Shown here piece after piece: positions 1 through 8,895 of a stretch of DNA of 64,000 nucleotides. The stretch comes from Sporosarcina globispora (GTDB lineage Bacteria > Bacillota > Bacilli > Bacillales > Cytobacillaceae). The DNA lies in assembly GCF_001274725.1 (NCBI RefSeq), contig NZ_LGUF01000007.1:1629187-1693186 (forward strand). The letters are read 5' to 3'. Position 1 is the stretch's first letter, and each line of letters starts with the position of its first letter. The translations under genes were made by a program, and so were the position numbers. Below the pieces are notes generated by a model. That model had not been told where the DNA came from. It was given only the letters and a program-made list of their open reading frames with translations, and did not search any database.

Positions 1-470
1 TCCGTACATTTGTTGCACAGGAACTGAACTTATCTGTTAAAGACATTACAGGATTCGTACTTGGCGGACATGGTGATGATATGGTTCCGCTAGTCCGCTA
101 TTCATATGCGGGCGGCATTCCTTTAGAAACATTAATTTCAAAAGATCGTCTTGATGCTATTGTTGAGCGCACACGGAAAGGCGGCGGAGAAATCGTCAAC
201 TTATTAGGCAACGGAAGTGCATACTATGCTCCAGCTGCCTCCCTTGTGGAAATGTGTGAAGCTATCCTCAAAGATCAGCGCCGCGTTCTTCCTTCCATTG
301 CATACCTTGAAGGGGAGTATGGCTACGAAGGAATCTATCTTGGCGTACCAACAATTCTTGGAGCGAATGGAATTGAAAAAGTAATTGAACTTGAATTAAC
401 AAGTGAAGAAAAAGCTGCACTGGATAAGTCGGCAGATTCAGTTCGCAAGGTAATGGAAGTATTAGCATAA
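1..470 (+). CDS. mdh: Malate dehydrogenase, C-terminal part (5' truncated by window)
   Basis: The open frame enters from the left edge (first full codon at 3) and ends with TAA at 470. The visible protein contains the [14 protein letters not shown] segment, which carries the catalytic histidine of LDH-like malate dehydrogenases. It is followed by the C-terminal substrate domain, with [22 protein letters not shown] near the end. The enzyme interconverts malate and oxaloacetate with NAD in the TCA cycle. In Bacillus mdh is the last gene of citZ-icd-mdh, just upstream of phoPR, which matches the order here. The methionine at 81 is internal and is not the start. About the first half of the protein lies outside the window. 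Confidence 0.95.
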   Translation, partial: RTFVAQELNLSVKDITGFVLGGHGDDMVPLVRYSYAGGIPLETLISKDRLDAIVERTRKGGGEIVNLLGNGSAYYAPAASLVEMCEAILKDQRRVLPSIAYLEGEYGYEGIYLGVPTILGANGIEKVIELELTSEEKAALDKSADSVRKVMEVLA

Positions 471-504
471 GGAAAATTAGTTATGAAGATACAAGATATT
501 TAAA

Positions 505-535
505 AAAATTCGGAGAAAACTCTCCGAATTTTTTT
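505..535 (+). terminator. Intrinsic terminator after mdh
   Basis: ATTCGGAGA (508-516) pairs with TCTCCGAAT (521-529) across a 4-nt loop, followed directly by a T run. It separates the mdh operon from the next gene. Confidence 0.9.
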
Positions 536-632
536 ACTAGAAGCTCTTTTGGGAAATAGTATAAAATGATATTATATAGTAAATAGACTGAATAATATAA
601 AATATCCCGCAGTCTATTTTTGAAGCTATTCT

Positions 633-646
633 TGTAAACGGTTACA
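633..646 (+). promoter_or_regulatory. Catabolite-responsive element (cre), perfect consensus
   Basis: TGTAAACGGTTACA matches the CcpA operator consensus TGWAANCGNTNWCA at every defined position. It lies 20 bp before the start codon of the MaoC-type gene, next to the ribosome binding site and downstream of the A/T-rich region where a promoter would sit (about 560-590). That position predicts repression by CcpA during growth on preferred sugars. The match is seen in sequence; the function is inference. Confidence 0.75.
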
Positions 647-666
647 CTACTTGGAGGTGCTTAGAC

Positions 667-1143
667 ATGCTGCTTGGAAAGAAAAGAAAACTTGGAAGAA
701 CCATTGAAGAAATATCTGTTGGCGAAAAATTGACGCTTACAGAAAAAATAGAAGACAAGGATCTATTGCTGTATCTGGGTTTAACGAATGATTCAAACCC
801 TTTATATATCCAGCACGATTATGCCTCACAAACACCTTATAAAAAGCCAATCGTACCAAGTGTTATGCTGAATGGCATCATCAACTCGGCAATATCTAAA
901 TATTTGCCGGGACCTGGAAGCCATGTTCTTAAACAGGAGATCGAGTATGCGAAACCTGTCTACCATTATGGTACAGTTCAATTTTTATTCGAGGTAACAG
1001 AAGTAAACACCTCAAGCCATACTGTACAAATTAAGGTGCAGGGAACAAATGAAGACGAACAGACAGTTATTAACGGACAGCTTCTTGTATGCCCGCCATA
1101 CAAGCCACAGCCTATGGATGGAAACGCTCTGGATAATTTCTGA
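667..1143 (+). CDS. MaoC-like (hot-dog fold) dehydratase domain protein
   Basis: A 158-residue protein with a good RBS (TTGGAGGTG at 651-659). The segment around residues 35-60 (LGLTNDSNPLYIQHDYA) resembles the hydratase motif of MaoC/R-hydratase hot-dog proteins, with Asp and His in D-x-N-P-x-H-like context. Family members hydrate enoyl-CoA or act as acyl-thioester dehydratases; the substrate here is unknown. It stands alone between mdh and phoP, with its own terminator and a perfect cre upstream. Carbon-regulated acyl-CoA metabolism is a reasonable inference. I recall no B. subtilis equivalent at this position. Confidence 0.8.
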   Translation: MLLGKKRKLGRTIEEISVGEKLTLTEKIEDKDLLLYLGLTNDSNPLYIQHDYASQTPYKKPIVPSVMLNGIINSAISKYLPGPGSHVLKQEIEYAKPVYHYGTVQFLFEVTEVNTSSHTVQIKVQGTNEDEQTVINGQLLVCPPYKPQPMDGNALDNF

Positions 1144-1147
1144 TAGC

Positions 1148-1181
1148 AAAAAGATGTGCATTCCACGCACATCTTTTTTTG
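1148..1181 (+). terminator. Intrinsic terminator after the MaoC-type gene
   Basis: AAAAGATGTGC (1149-1159) pairs with GCACATCTTTT (1167-1177), an 11-bp stem merging into a T run. The rest of this 331-base gap (1182-1474) is A/T-rich leader and promoter sequence for phoP, with no gene visible. Confidence 0.88.
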
Positions 1182-1313
1182 TTCCGTTTAAATAATTAAC
1201 CTTGAAAAAATCGTATAGCCTCATTTCTTCTTTTTTAATGCTGAAATTGAGAAGCTGCCGATGACAGCACATCATTGGTTTCTTTTCTTAAATAACAATA
1301 GAACTTCTTTCAT

Positions 1314-1344
1314 TTGCTTATTAACCTTCGAAATATATTATAAT
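1314..1344 (+). promoter_or_regulatory. Possible phoPR promoter
   Basis: A perfect -10 TATAAT at 1339-1344 has only a weak -35 candidate (TTGCTT at 1314) at 19-bp spacing. phoPR of B. subtilis is driven by several promoters including PhoP-dependent ones. I did not find convincing TTAACA-type PhoP repeats here. Confidence 0.3.
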
Positions 1345-1474
1345 AAACGTATGGCATACAGGGGGTTATGAGGCAGGAGGGATGCCTGCTTTTATAAATT
1401 TCGCTGATACACATAAATAGTGCTGATTCAGCAGAGGTTACACACAGGGGTAATTCAATCACTCGGAGGATAGT

Positions 1475-2191
1475 ATGGATAAGAAAATTCTAGTTGTAGA
1501 TGATGAACAATCTATCGTAACTTTACTGCAGTATAACCTGCAGCAGTCGGGCTATGAAGTGATCACAGCCATGGATGGCCAGGAGGGAAAGGATCTGGCA
1601 ATTTCTGAAAAGCCGGACCTTATTGTACTTGATCTTATGCTTCCAAAGCTTGATGGAATAGAAGTATGCAAGCAGCTGAGACAGCAGAAAATTGCTACAC
1701 CTATTTTAATGCTGACTGCCAAGGATGATGAATTTGATAAGGTTCTCGGCCTTGAACTGGGTGCGGATGACTACATGACAAAGCCTTTCAGCCCAAGGGA
1801 AGTGGTTGCCAGAGTTAAAGCTATTTTGAGAAGAACTCAATTCGTGCCTGAGGCTGCCGAGGAGAAAACAGAAGATGGCGATTCTTTTCGGATTGGCGGC
1901 CTGAAAATACTTCCACAGCATTATGAAGCTTATTTTGAAGAAGACCTTCTTGAATTAACTCCTAAGGAATTTGAATTGCTATTATATCTTGCCAAGAACA
2001 AGAGCCGTGTTCTCACAAGGGATCAGCTCCTAAGCGCGGTATGGAACTATGATTTTGCTGGTGACACTAGAATTGTTGATGTACATATAAGCCATTTAAG
2101 AGAGAAGATTGAAGCAAACACTAAAAAACCTGTATATATCAAGACCATTCGCGGGCTAGGCTACAAACTGGAGGAGCCTAAAGGAGAATGA
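1475..2191 (+). CDS. phoP: Phosphate response regulator PhoP (OmpR family)
   Basis: A 238-residue response regulator. The receiver domain (1-120) has the acidic pair D9-D10, the phosphoacceptor D53 in VLDLMLP, and the TKPF lysine. The C-terminal winged helix (about 140-232) ends with the OmpR/PhoB signature TRIVDVHISHLREKIE...IKTIRGLGYKLE. The RBS CGGAGG precedes ATG 1475. It overlaps phoR by 4 bp (ATGA), so the two are translationally coupled. By orthology and its position after mdh it controls the phosphate-starvation regulon. Paralogues such as WalR are similar, so the name rests on context as well as sequence. Confidence 0.93.
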   Translation: MDKKILVVDDEQSIVTLLQYNLQQSGYEVITAMDGQEGKDLAISEKPDLIVLDLMLPKLDGIEVCKQLRQQKIATPILMLTAKDDEFDKVLGLELGADDYMTKPFSPREVVARVKAILRRTQFVPEAAEEKTEDGDSFRIGGLKILPQHYEAYFEEDLLELTPKEFELLLYLAKNKSRVLTRDQLLSAVWNYDFAGDTRIVDVHISHLREKIEANTKKPVYIKTIRGLGYKLEEPKGE

Positions 2192-3963
2192 ACACCTTTC
2201 GCACCCGCCTGCTTTTTGCATTGCTCACTTTAATTCTAGTTGTTTTAATTGCATTAGGCCTTCTTTTAGGCCAGCTTTTTAAAAGCTATTATTTAAACAC
2301 ATTTGATGCGCGCCTGCAAAAAGAGTCTGAAATGGTGGCAAGCTATGTTGAGGGAAACGGAGGCATAGGGTCCCTTAGTATTGATAAAGTCAATGAATTC
2401 AGTGACATTCTTGATTTGCGAGTAACAGCTGCTGATAGCCGGGGCAATATATTATTGGACAGCAGCGTCAAAAGTGAGGCAACACAAAGCAGGCACCAGG
2501 AAATAATATCAGAAGTCTTAAAAAAGGAATCTGAAGCTGAATCAGGATGGGAAGTTGCCGGCGGGTTCAACCTGCACTATTATTGGCAGCCGGTCATGAT
2601 AAATGGCGAGAAGGAAGGCTACATCTTCTTAAGCACAAAGATGGCTGAATTCGAAAAGGCTTATCAGCAGATTTGGTGGATTTTGATTATCAGCCTGGGA
2701 CTTTCCTTATTTGTGATCATTTTGCTCGGATCAAGAATTACGGCACAATATACAAAGCCTATTGAGTCAGCTACAAAGGTTGCGATTGAACTTACAAAGG
2801 GAAACTATCGGGCAAGAACATATGAAGACGAGGAAGATGAAACAGGTATGCTGAGTAAGTCTATTAATGTATTGGCAAGGAATCTTCAGGAAATGGTCAA
2901 GTCCCAGGAGATGCAGCAGGACCGGCTTGGCGCTCTCATTGAAAACATGGGAAGCGGCCTGATTCTTATTGACAGCAGAGGGTATATTAATTTAATGAAT
3001 CGTCCATACAAAGAGGTTTTCAATGTAATTCCTTCAGAATACCTGTACAGGCTCTATTATGAAGTGATTGAGCACAAAGGCATTACCGAAATGGTCGAAG
3101 AAATTTTTATGACCGAGCAGAAAGTAAAAAAGCAGCTGATTATTCCCGTCAATATCGAAAGGCGTTATTTCGAGGTTTATGGAGTTCCGATCATTGGCAC
3201 GAATGATGAATGGAAAGGAATTTTGCTTGTTTTTCATGACATTACAGAACTGAAGAAACTTGAGCAGATGAGGAAGGATTTTGTAGCGAACGTTTCTCAT
3301 GAACTGAAAACACCTATTACCTCCATAAAAGGTTTCTCGGAAACTCTTTTGGATGGTGCAATGGAAAACAAACAGGCTCTTACTGATTTCCTCAGTATCA
3401 TCCTGAAAGAAAGTGATCGTCTCCAATCTCTTATTCAGGAATTACTGGATCTATCGAAAATTGAAAAGCAAGGATTCAGTCTTTCTATTCAGCAGCTGGA
3501 TCTGACTGATGTGCTCGAAGATGTGATGGCCATCATGAAAGGGAAAGCAGCTGAAAAGGACATTGTCTTTGAATATCAGAGAGATGAAAAACCGGTAAAT
3601 ATTGAAGGAGATGTTCATCGGCTTAAGCAGGTATTTATAAATATCATATCAAATGCAATTTCTTATACGCGGAATCAGGGGGTTATCTATATTTCGGTGA
3701 CAAAGGCCGGCAGCACTGTGTTTACAGAAATAAGGGATACAGGGATTGGAATCGAAGCCAGTGAAATTCCGCGTATTTTTGAACGTTTTTATCGGGTAGA
3801 TAAAGCCAGAAGCAGGAATTCCGGCGGAACAGGGCTGGGTTTGGCTATCGTCAAGCATCTGGTTGAAGCACATAAAGGATCCATCTCAGTAAAAAGTGAG
3901 GTCGGCAAAGGCACCACCTTTATAATTGAACTTCCTAAAATGATTAATGAAAAAAATGGATGA
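2188..3963 (+). CDS. phoR: Phosphate sensor histidine kinase PhoR
   Basis: A 591-residue membrane kinase. TM1 lies at about 7-30, an extracytoplasmic PDC-type region at 31-160, TM2 at about 163-182, HAMP at about 183-235 and a PAS domain at about 245-355. HisKA carries H371 in NVSHELKTPITS, and the ATPase domain has an N box near 476, DTGIGI near 516 and GTGLGL near 547. It autophosphorylates H371 and passes the phosphate to PhoP D53. In B. subtilis PhoR activity responds to wall teichoic acid intermediates through its cytoplasmic PAS domain. Start ATG 2188 overlaps the phoP stop. It has the usual length for the family. Confidence 0.93.
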   Translation: MNTFRTRLLFALLTLILVVLIALGLLLGQLFKSYYLNTFDARLQKESEMVASYVEGNGGIGSLSIDKVNEFSDILDLRVTAADSRGNILLDSSVKSEATQSRHQEIISEVLKKESEAESGWEVAGGFNLHYYWQPVMINGEKEGYIFLSTKMAEFEKAYQQIWWILIISLGLSLFVIILLGSRITAQYTKPIESATKVAIELTKGNYRARTYEDEEDETGMLSKSINVLARNLQEMVKSQEMQQDRLGALIENMGSGLILIDSRGYINLMNRPYKEVFNVIPSEYLYRLYYEVIEHKGITEMVEEIFMTEQKVKKQLIIPVNIERRYFEVYGVPIIGTNDEWKGILLVFHDITELKKLEQMRKDFVANVSHELKTPITSIKGFSETLLDGAMENKQALTDFLSIILKESDRLQSLIQELLDLSKIEKQGFSLSIQQLDLTDVLEDVMAIMKGKAAEKDIVFEYQRDEKPVNIEGDVHRLKQVFINIISNAISYTRNQGVIYISVTKAGSTVFTEIRDTGIGIEASEIPRIFERFYRVDKARSRNSGGTGLGLAIVKHLVEAHKGSISVKSEVGKGTTFIIELPKMINEKNG

Positions 3964-4065
3964 AGTGGAAGGATTAACTTTACATTATTTTTACAGCAGT
4001 TTTATGTCCTCTTTACAATCCGCTGATAAAATCATAATTGTTAAACCCCTTCATCCAAGGAGCCA

Positions 4066-4106
4066 TAGAAAAAGGTGAAAGCTGACCCCGCTTTCACCTT
4101 TTTCGC
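4066..4106 (+). terminator. Intrinsic terminator after phoPR
   Basis: AAAAAGGTGAAAGC (4069-4082) pairs perfectly with GCTTTCACCTTTTT (4090-4103): a 14-bp stem and 7-nt loop running into T residues. Confidence 0.92.
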
Positions 4107-4141
4107 TTTTGTACTTCTTTCTTTGACTTTTGTCATATTTA

Positions 4142-4167
4142 TGAAACCTTTTCGTAAATAAATCGTA
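4142..4167 (+). promoter_or_regulatory. SigW-type ECF promoter for hflKC
   Basis: TGAAAC (4142-4147), exactly 16 bp, then CGTA (4164-4167). This is the canonical SigW promoter, 40 bp before the hflK start. SigW responds to cell-envelope stress and in B. subtilis drives flotillin-type SPFH genes. SPFH genes under the same sigma factor here make a coherent picture. Confidence 0.8.
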
Positions 4168-4206
4168 TGAAAAGCTATAGAGAAGTTATAGGGAAGGGGA
4201 GAGAAA

Positions 4207-5172
4207 ATGGTCAGCTTAAAGCGAATTTATACAATCGCAGGGCTAATTCTGGCAATTGTTATTTTAAGTATAGTTGCCTTTACAACATGGTACACGGTCG
4301 ATGAATCGGATCAGGCAGTCATTTTAACATTTGGGAAAGTTGAGGAAGGCATTACGGAGCCGGGACTTCACTTCAAATTGCCATGGCCTGTCCAAAGCGT
4401 GGAGAAGCTTTCAAAAGAAACTTTTTCACTGCAGTTTGGATATGAAGAAAAAGATGGTGAAATAAAGGATTTTCCTGATGAGACAAAAATGATAACCGGG
4501 GATGAAAATATCGTTCTTGCAGATTTAGTTGTACAGTGGAAAATAACTGATCCGGAAAAATATCTTTTTAATGCTGAAGATCCAGAAGAAATCCTATATG
4601 ATGCCACTTCTTCATCCTTAAGAAGTATTATAGGCGGATCTAAGATAGATGACGCGCTGACTTCAGGGAAAGCAGAGATCGAAGCGGATGTCAGAGAGCT
4701 CCTAACCTCGTTAATTGGCAAATATGATATTGGCATATCTGTTCTTGCAGTTAAGCTGCAGGATGTTGAACTGCCTAATGATGATGTCAGAAAAGCCTTT
4801 ACGGATGTAACCGATGCGAGGGAAACGGCCAATACCAAAAAAAATGAAGCAGAAAAATATAAGAACCAGAGAATGAATGAAGCAGAAGGTGAGAAGGATG
4901 CCCTTATCTCCAAAGCGGAAGGTGAAAAGGCAGCCCGTCTGGAAAGAGCCCGTGGAGATGTAGCGGTATTTAATAAATTGTATGGAGAATACAAGAATAA
5001 TCCTGATATCACAAGAGAGCGGCTTGTGCTTGAAACACTTGAGCAAGTCCTTCCGGGTGCTGAGATTTACATTATGAATGACGATGGAAATACAATGAAA
5101 TATTTCCCTATCAGGCCTCTTGAGAAAGAACAGGCCAAACCGAAAGAGGAAGCTGGTGCGGATAATGAGTGA
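4207..5172 (+). CDS. hflK: SPFH/band-7 membrane protease modulator HflK
   Basis: A 321-residue protein with one N-terminal membrane anchor (about 8-27), then an SPFH domain opening with VDESDQAVILTFGKV and a long charged coiled coil (about 205-260, rich in EAEKYKNQRMNEAEGEKDA-like heptads). HflK and HflC assemble into a membrane cage around FtsH and modulate its proteolysis in E. coli. A. role in Bacillaceae is less established. It is shorter than E. coli HflK because it lacks the glycine-rich N-terminus. The RBS GGGGAGAG is at 4197-4204. It overlaps hflC and sits behind a SigW promoter. Confidence 0.9.
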   Translation: MVSLKRIYTIAGLILAIVILSIVAFTTWYTVDESDQAVILTFGKVEEGITEPGLHFKLPWPVQSVEKLSKETFSLQFGYEEKDGEIKDFPDETKMITGDENIVLADLVVQWKITDPEKYLFNAEDPEEILYDATSSSLRSIIGGSKIDDALTSGKAEIEADVRELLTSLIGKYDIGISVLAVKLQDVELPNDDVRKAFTDVTDARETANTKKNEAEKYKNQRMNEAEGEKDALISKAEGEKAARLERARGDVAVFNKLYGEYKNNPDITRERLVLETLEQVLPGAEIYIMNDDGNTMKYFPIRPLEKEQAKPKEEAGADNE

Positions 5173-6097
5173 TCAAAATGTCGTGAATATCAATGAACGG
5201 GGCGGGAATTTTCAGTGGAGAAGTTATATAAAACTTGGAATCATCCTTGTGCTTGTCATTGCCGCACTCGCGATTCTTTTCAGCAACCTTTTTATTGTGA
5301 AGGAAGGGGAATACAAGGTTATCCGTCAATTTGGAGAGGTGGTCAGGATTGAGAGCGAGCCTGGATTAACATACAAAATACCATTTATCCAGAGTGTTTC
5401 CACACTCCCAAAATACCAAATGACTTATGACGTGTCCGAAGCTGAAATCAATACAAAGGACAAAAAGGTCATGATTATCGATAATTATGCAGTATGGAAA
5501 ATTGATGACCCAAAGAAAATGATCTCAAACGCTAGAACTTTGGAAGGAGCAGAGGCTAGAATGGAAGAGTTCATTTACTCTGTGACCCGCTCCGAATTGG
5601 GCCAGCTGAATTATGATGAGATTATCAATGATGAAAAATCATCACGCGGATCATTGAATGATCAAATCACCACTAAGGTAAATGAATTGCTTTCTAATGA
5701 TAACTATGGAATCACTGTAACAGATGTAAGAATCAAACGAACGGATTTACCGGCTGAAAACGAACAATCCGTGTACACCAGGATGATTTCCGAGCGACAG
5801 TCAACAGCCCAGGAATATCTGTCAAAGGGTGATGCCCAGAAGAATATCATTATTGCAGAAACGGACAGAAATGTCAGGGAAATGCTTGCCAAGGCCCAGG
5901 CAAATGCTGAAGTTATCAGGGCGGAAGGGGAAGCAGGAGCTGCGAAAGTTTATAATGAAGCCTTCTCAAAGGATCCTGGATTCTATTCCTTATACCGCAC
6001 TCTTGAATCCTATAAAAAGACCATCAATGGCGAGACTGTAATTGTTCTCCCTTCAGACTCACCATATGCCCGTCTGCTGATGGGGTATACGGATTAA
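5165..6097 (+). CDS. hflC: SPFH/band-7 membrane protease modulator HflC
   Basis: Start ATG 5165 gives MSDQNVVNINERGG; an in-frame upstream ATG at 5120 lies deep inside hflK and is less likely. The 310-residue protein has one membrane segment (about 20-41), then an SPFH domain (LFIVKEGEYKVIRQFGEV), an alanine/glutamate-rich coiled coil (about 215-262) and a conserved end with SDSPYARLLMGYTD. It overlaps the last 8 bases of hflK, so the pair is co-translated. It is the partner of HflK in the SPFH cage. Its sequence is clearly distinct from flotillin-type FloA/FloT. Confidence 0.9.
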   Translation: MSDQNVVNINERGGNFQWRSYIKLGIILVLVIAALAILFSNLFIVKEGEYKVIRQFGEVVRIESEPGLTYKIPFIQSVSTLPKYQMTYDVSEAEINTKDKKVMIIDNYAVWKIDDPKKMISNARTLEGAEARMEEFIYSVTRSELGQLNYDEIINDEKSSRGSLNDQITTKVNELLSNDNYGITVTDVRIKRTDLPAENEQSVYTRMISERQSTAQEYLSKGDAQKNIIIAETDRNVREMLAKAQANAEVIRAEGEAGAAKVYNEAFSKDPGFYSLYRTLESYKKTINGETVIVLPSDSPYARLLMGYTD

Positions 6098-6110
6098 TAA
6101 TTTATAACCC

Positions 6111-6175
6111 AAAAGCCGTTATTTTTCTTTCTCTATCTGCTCATGATAGAATTAAGGAAAATATCGGCTTTTTTA
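6111..6175 (+). terminator. Imperfect terminator-like hairpin between hflC and polA
   Basis: AAAAGCCG (6111-6118) pairs with CGGCTTTT (6165-6172) plus a T run. The inner arms are only partly complementary (ATTTTTCTT with AAGGAAAAT), giving a long imperfect stem. Confidence 0.5.
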
Positions 6176-6179
6176 TTGT

Positions 6180-6203
6180 GGGCAAGCCGCTTGCGCTTTT
6201 CTT
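6180..6203 (+). repeat. Fragment of the dispersed hairpin repeat (tail end)
   Basis: GGGCAAGCCGCTTGCGCTTT followed by TCTT is nearly the same as the 3' end of the larger dispersed repeats at 21721, 37788 and 58224. Only the tail is present, and it abuts the polA RBS. Confidence 0.5.
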
Positions 6204-6221
6204 AAGAGGAGGAGATATTAG

Positions 6222-8855
6222 TTGGATAAAAAAAAGCTTGTTCTGATTGATGGCAACAGCATCGCTTATCGGGCATTTTTTGCTCTGCCGCTTTTAAACA
6301 ACGATAAAGGAATACATACAAATGCTGTGTACGGGTTTACTATGATGCTGCAAAGGATTCTGGAGGATGAAAAACCAACTCATCTCCTTGTGGCATTTGA
6401 TGCCGGAAAAACAACTTTCCGCCATAAAACTTTTAGCGAGTATAAAGGAGGAAGGCAGAAAACACCGCCTGAGCTATCCGAGCAGTTCCCATATATAAGA
6501 GAGCTTCTTGATGCTTACGGAATTTCCAGATATGAACTGGAAAACTATGAAGCGGATGATATCATCGGAACGTTGTCGCTTCAGGCTGAAAAGGATGGCT
6601 ATGAAGTAAAAGTAATATCAGGTGATAAGGACTTAACACAGCTAAGCTCCGATGCTGTAACAGTCAGCATTACCCGCAAAGGCATTACAGACATTGAAGA
6701 ATACACACCCGCTCATATAGATGAAAAATACGGAATTACAGCTGACAGGATTATTGATATGAAGGGCCTAATGGGAGATAGTTCAGATAATATCCCAGGC
6801 GTACCTGGAGTTGGTGAAAAAACAGCCCTTAAATTGCTGAAAGAGTTTGGAACCCTTGAAGAGCTCTTGGATTCTGTTGATAAGGTGAGCGGCAAAAAAC
6901 TGAAAGAAAAGCTGGAAGAATTCAGGGATCAAGCTTTAATGAGCAAAGAACTTGCCACTATCACCAGAGAAGCTCCTGTTGAAATTAAAATTGAAGACAT
7001 TGAATATGAAGGATTTGAAAAAGATAAAGTCATAAGCATCTTTAAAGAACTAGGCTTTAACTCTTTACTGGAAAAGCTTGGCGGAGACACAGAAGCAGTC
7101 GAAGAGAATTTGGAAGAAATTGAATTTACCATTGCATATGAAATTAAGGAAGAGATGTTCTCGGATGAAAATGCATTTTATGTTGAACTTCTAGAAGATA
7201 ATTACCATTATGCAGACATCATTGGTTTTTCCGTTACGAATGAAAAGGGGAATTTCTTCTTCTCTAAAGATACGGCTTTAGAGTCTGATGTTTTTAAAAA
7301 ATGGGCTGAAGATGAAACCAAAAAGAAGACAGTCTATGATGCAAAAAGATCGGAAGTCTCACTCCGTCATCATGGTATTCATCTAAAGGGTGCGGATTTT
7401 GATCTTTATATTGCTTCTTACCTGATTAATCCATCTCAGACCATTGAAGACGCAGCGTCTATTGCTAAAAATCATGGCTATAATGCGATTCAATCTGATG
7501 AAGCTTTTTACGGAAAAGGAGCAAAAAGACGAATTCCGGAAGAAAAGGAACTTGCCGGCCATTTGGCCAGAAAAGCGGCAGCCTTGATGACGTTGAAGGA
7601 AAAGCTCGGCAGTGAATTGAAGGAAAACCAGCAATCCGAGCTGTTTTATGACCTGGAAATGCCGCTTTCACTGATTTTGGCTGATATGGAATCAGCAGGT
7701 ATTAAAGTGGATTTGGAACGGCTGAAAACAATGGGACAAGACTTGCTCTCCAAATTAAATGAAATTGAAAAGCGGATACATGAGCTTGCCGGAGAAGCTT
7801 TTAATATTAATTCACCAAAACAGCTCGGTGTGATCCTTTTTGAAAAATTGGGGCTTCCTGCCATAAAGAAAACCAAAACAGGCTATTCCACTTCTGCTGA
7901 TGTTCTTGAAAAACTTGAGAATGACCATGAAATTATCCGGGATATCCTGCACTACCGCCAGCTTGGCAAGCTTCAATCCACTTATATAGAAGGTTTGCTG
8001 AAGGTGGTTAACTATGAAACAGGCAAGGTCCATACCAGGTTTAATCAGGCTCTTACGCAGACAGGAAGATTAAGCTCAACAGATCCAAACCTGCAAAATA
8101 TTCCGATCCGATTGGAGGAAGGGCGAAAAATCAGGCAGGCGTTTATCCCTTCAGAACCGGGCTGGGTTATCTTTGCAGCAGACTATTCGCAGATAGAACT
8201 TAGAGTGCTAGCCCATATTGCAGATGATGAAAAACTGATCGAAGCATTTAATGAAGATATGGATATACACACTAAAACGGCAATGGAAGTATTCCACGTC
8301 AATTCCGATGAAGTTACGTCAAATATGCGGCGCCATGCAAAGGCAGTTAACTTCGGAATTGTCTACGGGATCAGTGATTATGGACTCTCCCAAAGCCTTG
8401 GCATCACACGGAAAGAAGCTGGTAAGTTCATTGACCGCTATCTTGAAAGCTATCCTGGTGTTAAACAGTACATGGACGATATTATCCATGATGCAAAGCA
8501 AAAAGGATATGTATCCACCCTGCTTCACAGAAGGAGGTATCTGCCTGAAATTACAAGCCGAAACTTTAACCTGCGAAGCTTTGCAGAACGCACAGCCATG
8601 AACACTCCAATTCAGGGAAGTGCAGCGGATATTATTAAAAAAGCCATGATTGACATGGCTGATCGCTTAAGAAAAGAAGGACTCAAAGCACGCCTGCTGC
8701 TGCAGGTCCACGATGAACTGATTTTCGAAGCGCCAGAGGATGAAATAGAGACACTCAAAAAAATCGTACCTGACGTTATGGAAAATGCAGTTGCATTGAA
8801 AGTTCCGCTAAAAGTGGATTATTCATATGGGCCAACGTGGTTTGATGCGAAATAA
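6222..8855 (+). CDS. polA: DNA polymerase I
   Basis: An 877-residue family A polymerase. The N-terminal 5'-3' exonuclease (about 1-300) contains DGNSIAYRAFFALP and the DSSDNIPGVPGVGEKTA helix-hairpin region. The central 3'-5' exonuclease-like domain (about 310-465) lacks the acidic DxE metal ligands, so proofreading is presumably lost, as in other Bacillus Pol I. The polymerase domain has motif A with D654 (DYSQIELR), motif B RRHAKAVNFGIVYG and motif C with D831 (QVHDELIF). Start is TTG 6222 after the strong RBS AGAGGAGGAG. It fills repair gaps and removes RNA primers. mutM follows 40 bp downstream, a conserved repair pair. Confidence 0.97.
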   Translation: MDKKKLVLIDGNSIAYRAFFALPLLNNDKGIHTNAVYGFTMMLQRILEDEKPTHLLVAFDAGKTTFRHKTFSEYKGGRQKTPPELSEQFPYIRELLDAYGISRYELENYEADDIIGTLSLQAEKDGYEVKVISGDKDLTQLSSDAVTVSITRKGITDIEEYTPAHIDEKYGITADRIIDMKGLMGDSSDNIPGVPGVGEKTALKLLKEFGTLEELLDSVDKVSGKKLKEKLEEFRDQALMSKELATITREAPVEIKIEDIEYEGFEKDKVISIFKELGFNSLLEKLGGDTEAVEENLEEIEFTIAYEIKEEMFSDENAFYVELLEDNYHYADIIGFSVTNEKGNFFFSKDTALESDVFKKWAEDETKKKTVYDAKRSEVSLRHHGIHLKGADFDLYIASYLINPSQTIEDAASIAKNHGYNAIQSDEAFYGKGAKRRIPEEKELAGHLARKAAALMTLKEKLGSELKENQQSELFYDLEMPLSLILADMESAGIKVDLERLKTMGQDLLSKLNEIEKRIHELAGEAFNINSPKQLGVILFEKLGLPAIKKTKTGYSTSADVLEKLENDHEIIRDILHYRQLGKLQSTYIEGLLKVVNYETGKVHTRFNQALTQTGRLSSTDPNLQNIPIRLEEGRKIRQAFIPSEPGWVIFAADYSQIELRVLAHIADDEKLIEAFNEDMDIHTKTAMEVFHVNSDEVTSNMRRHAKAVNFGIVYGISDYGLSQSLGITRKEAGKFIDRYLESYPGVKQYMDDIIHDAKQKGYVSTLLHRRRYLPEITSRNFNLRSFAERTAMNTPIQGSAADIIKKAMIDMADRLRKEGLKARLLLQVHDELIFEAPEDEIETLKKIVPDVMENAVALKVPLKVDYSYGPTWFDAK

Positions 8856-8895
8856 AAGTTGCTTTTTTTAACTGCTTTACAAAGGAGGGATGAAC

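Noticed and set aside
4368-5012. Long antisense frame across hflK (serine-rich, 214 codons)
   Set aside because: It is an antisense shadow of a well-supported gene, with low-complexity composition caused by the coiled-coil codons.
6222-8855. Loss-of-function in Pol I because the 3'-5' exonuclease residues are missing
   Set aside because: Absence of the DxE metal ligands is normal for Bacillus DNA polymerase I and not a defect specific to this genome.
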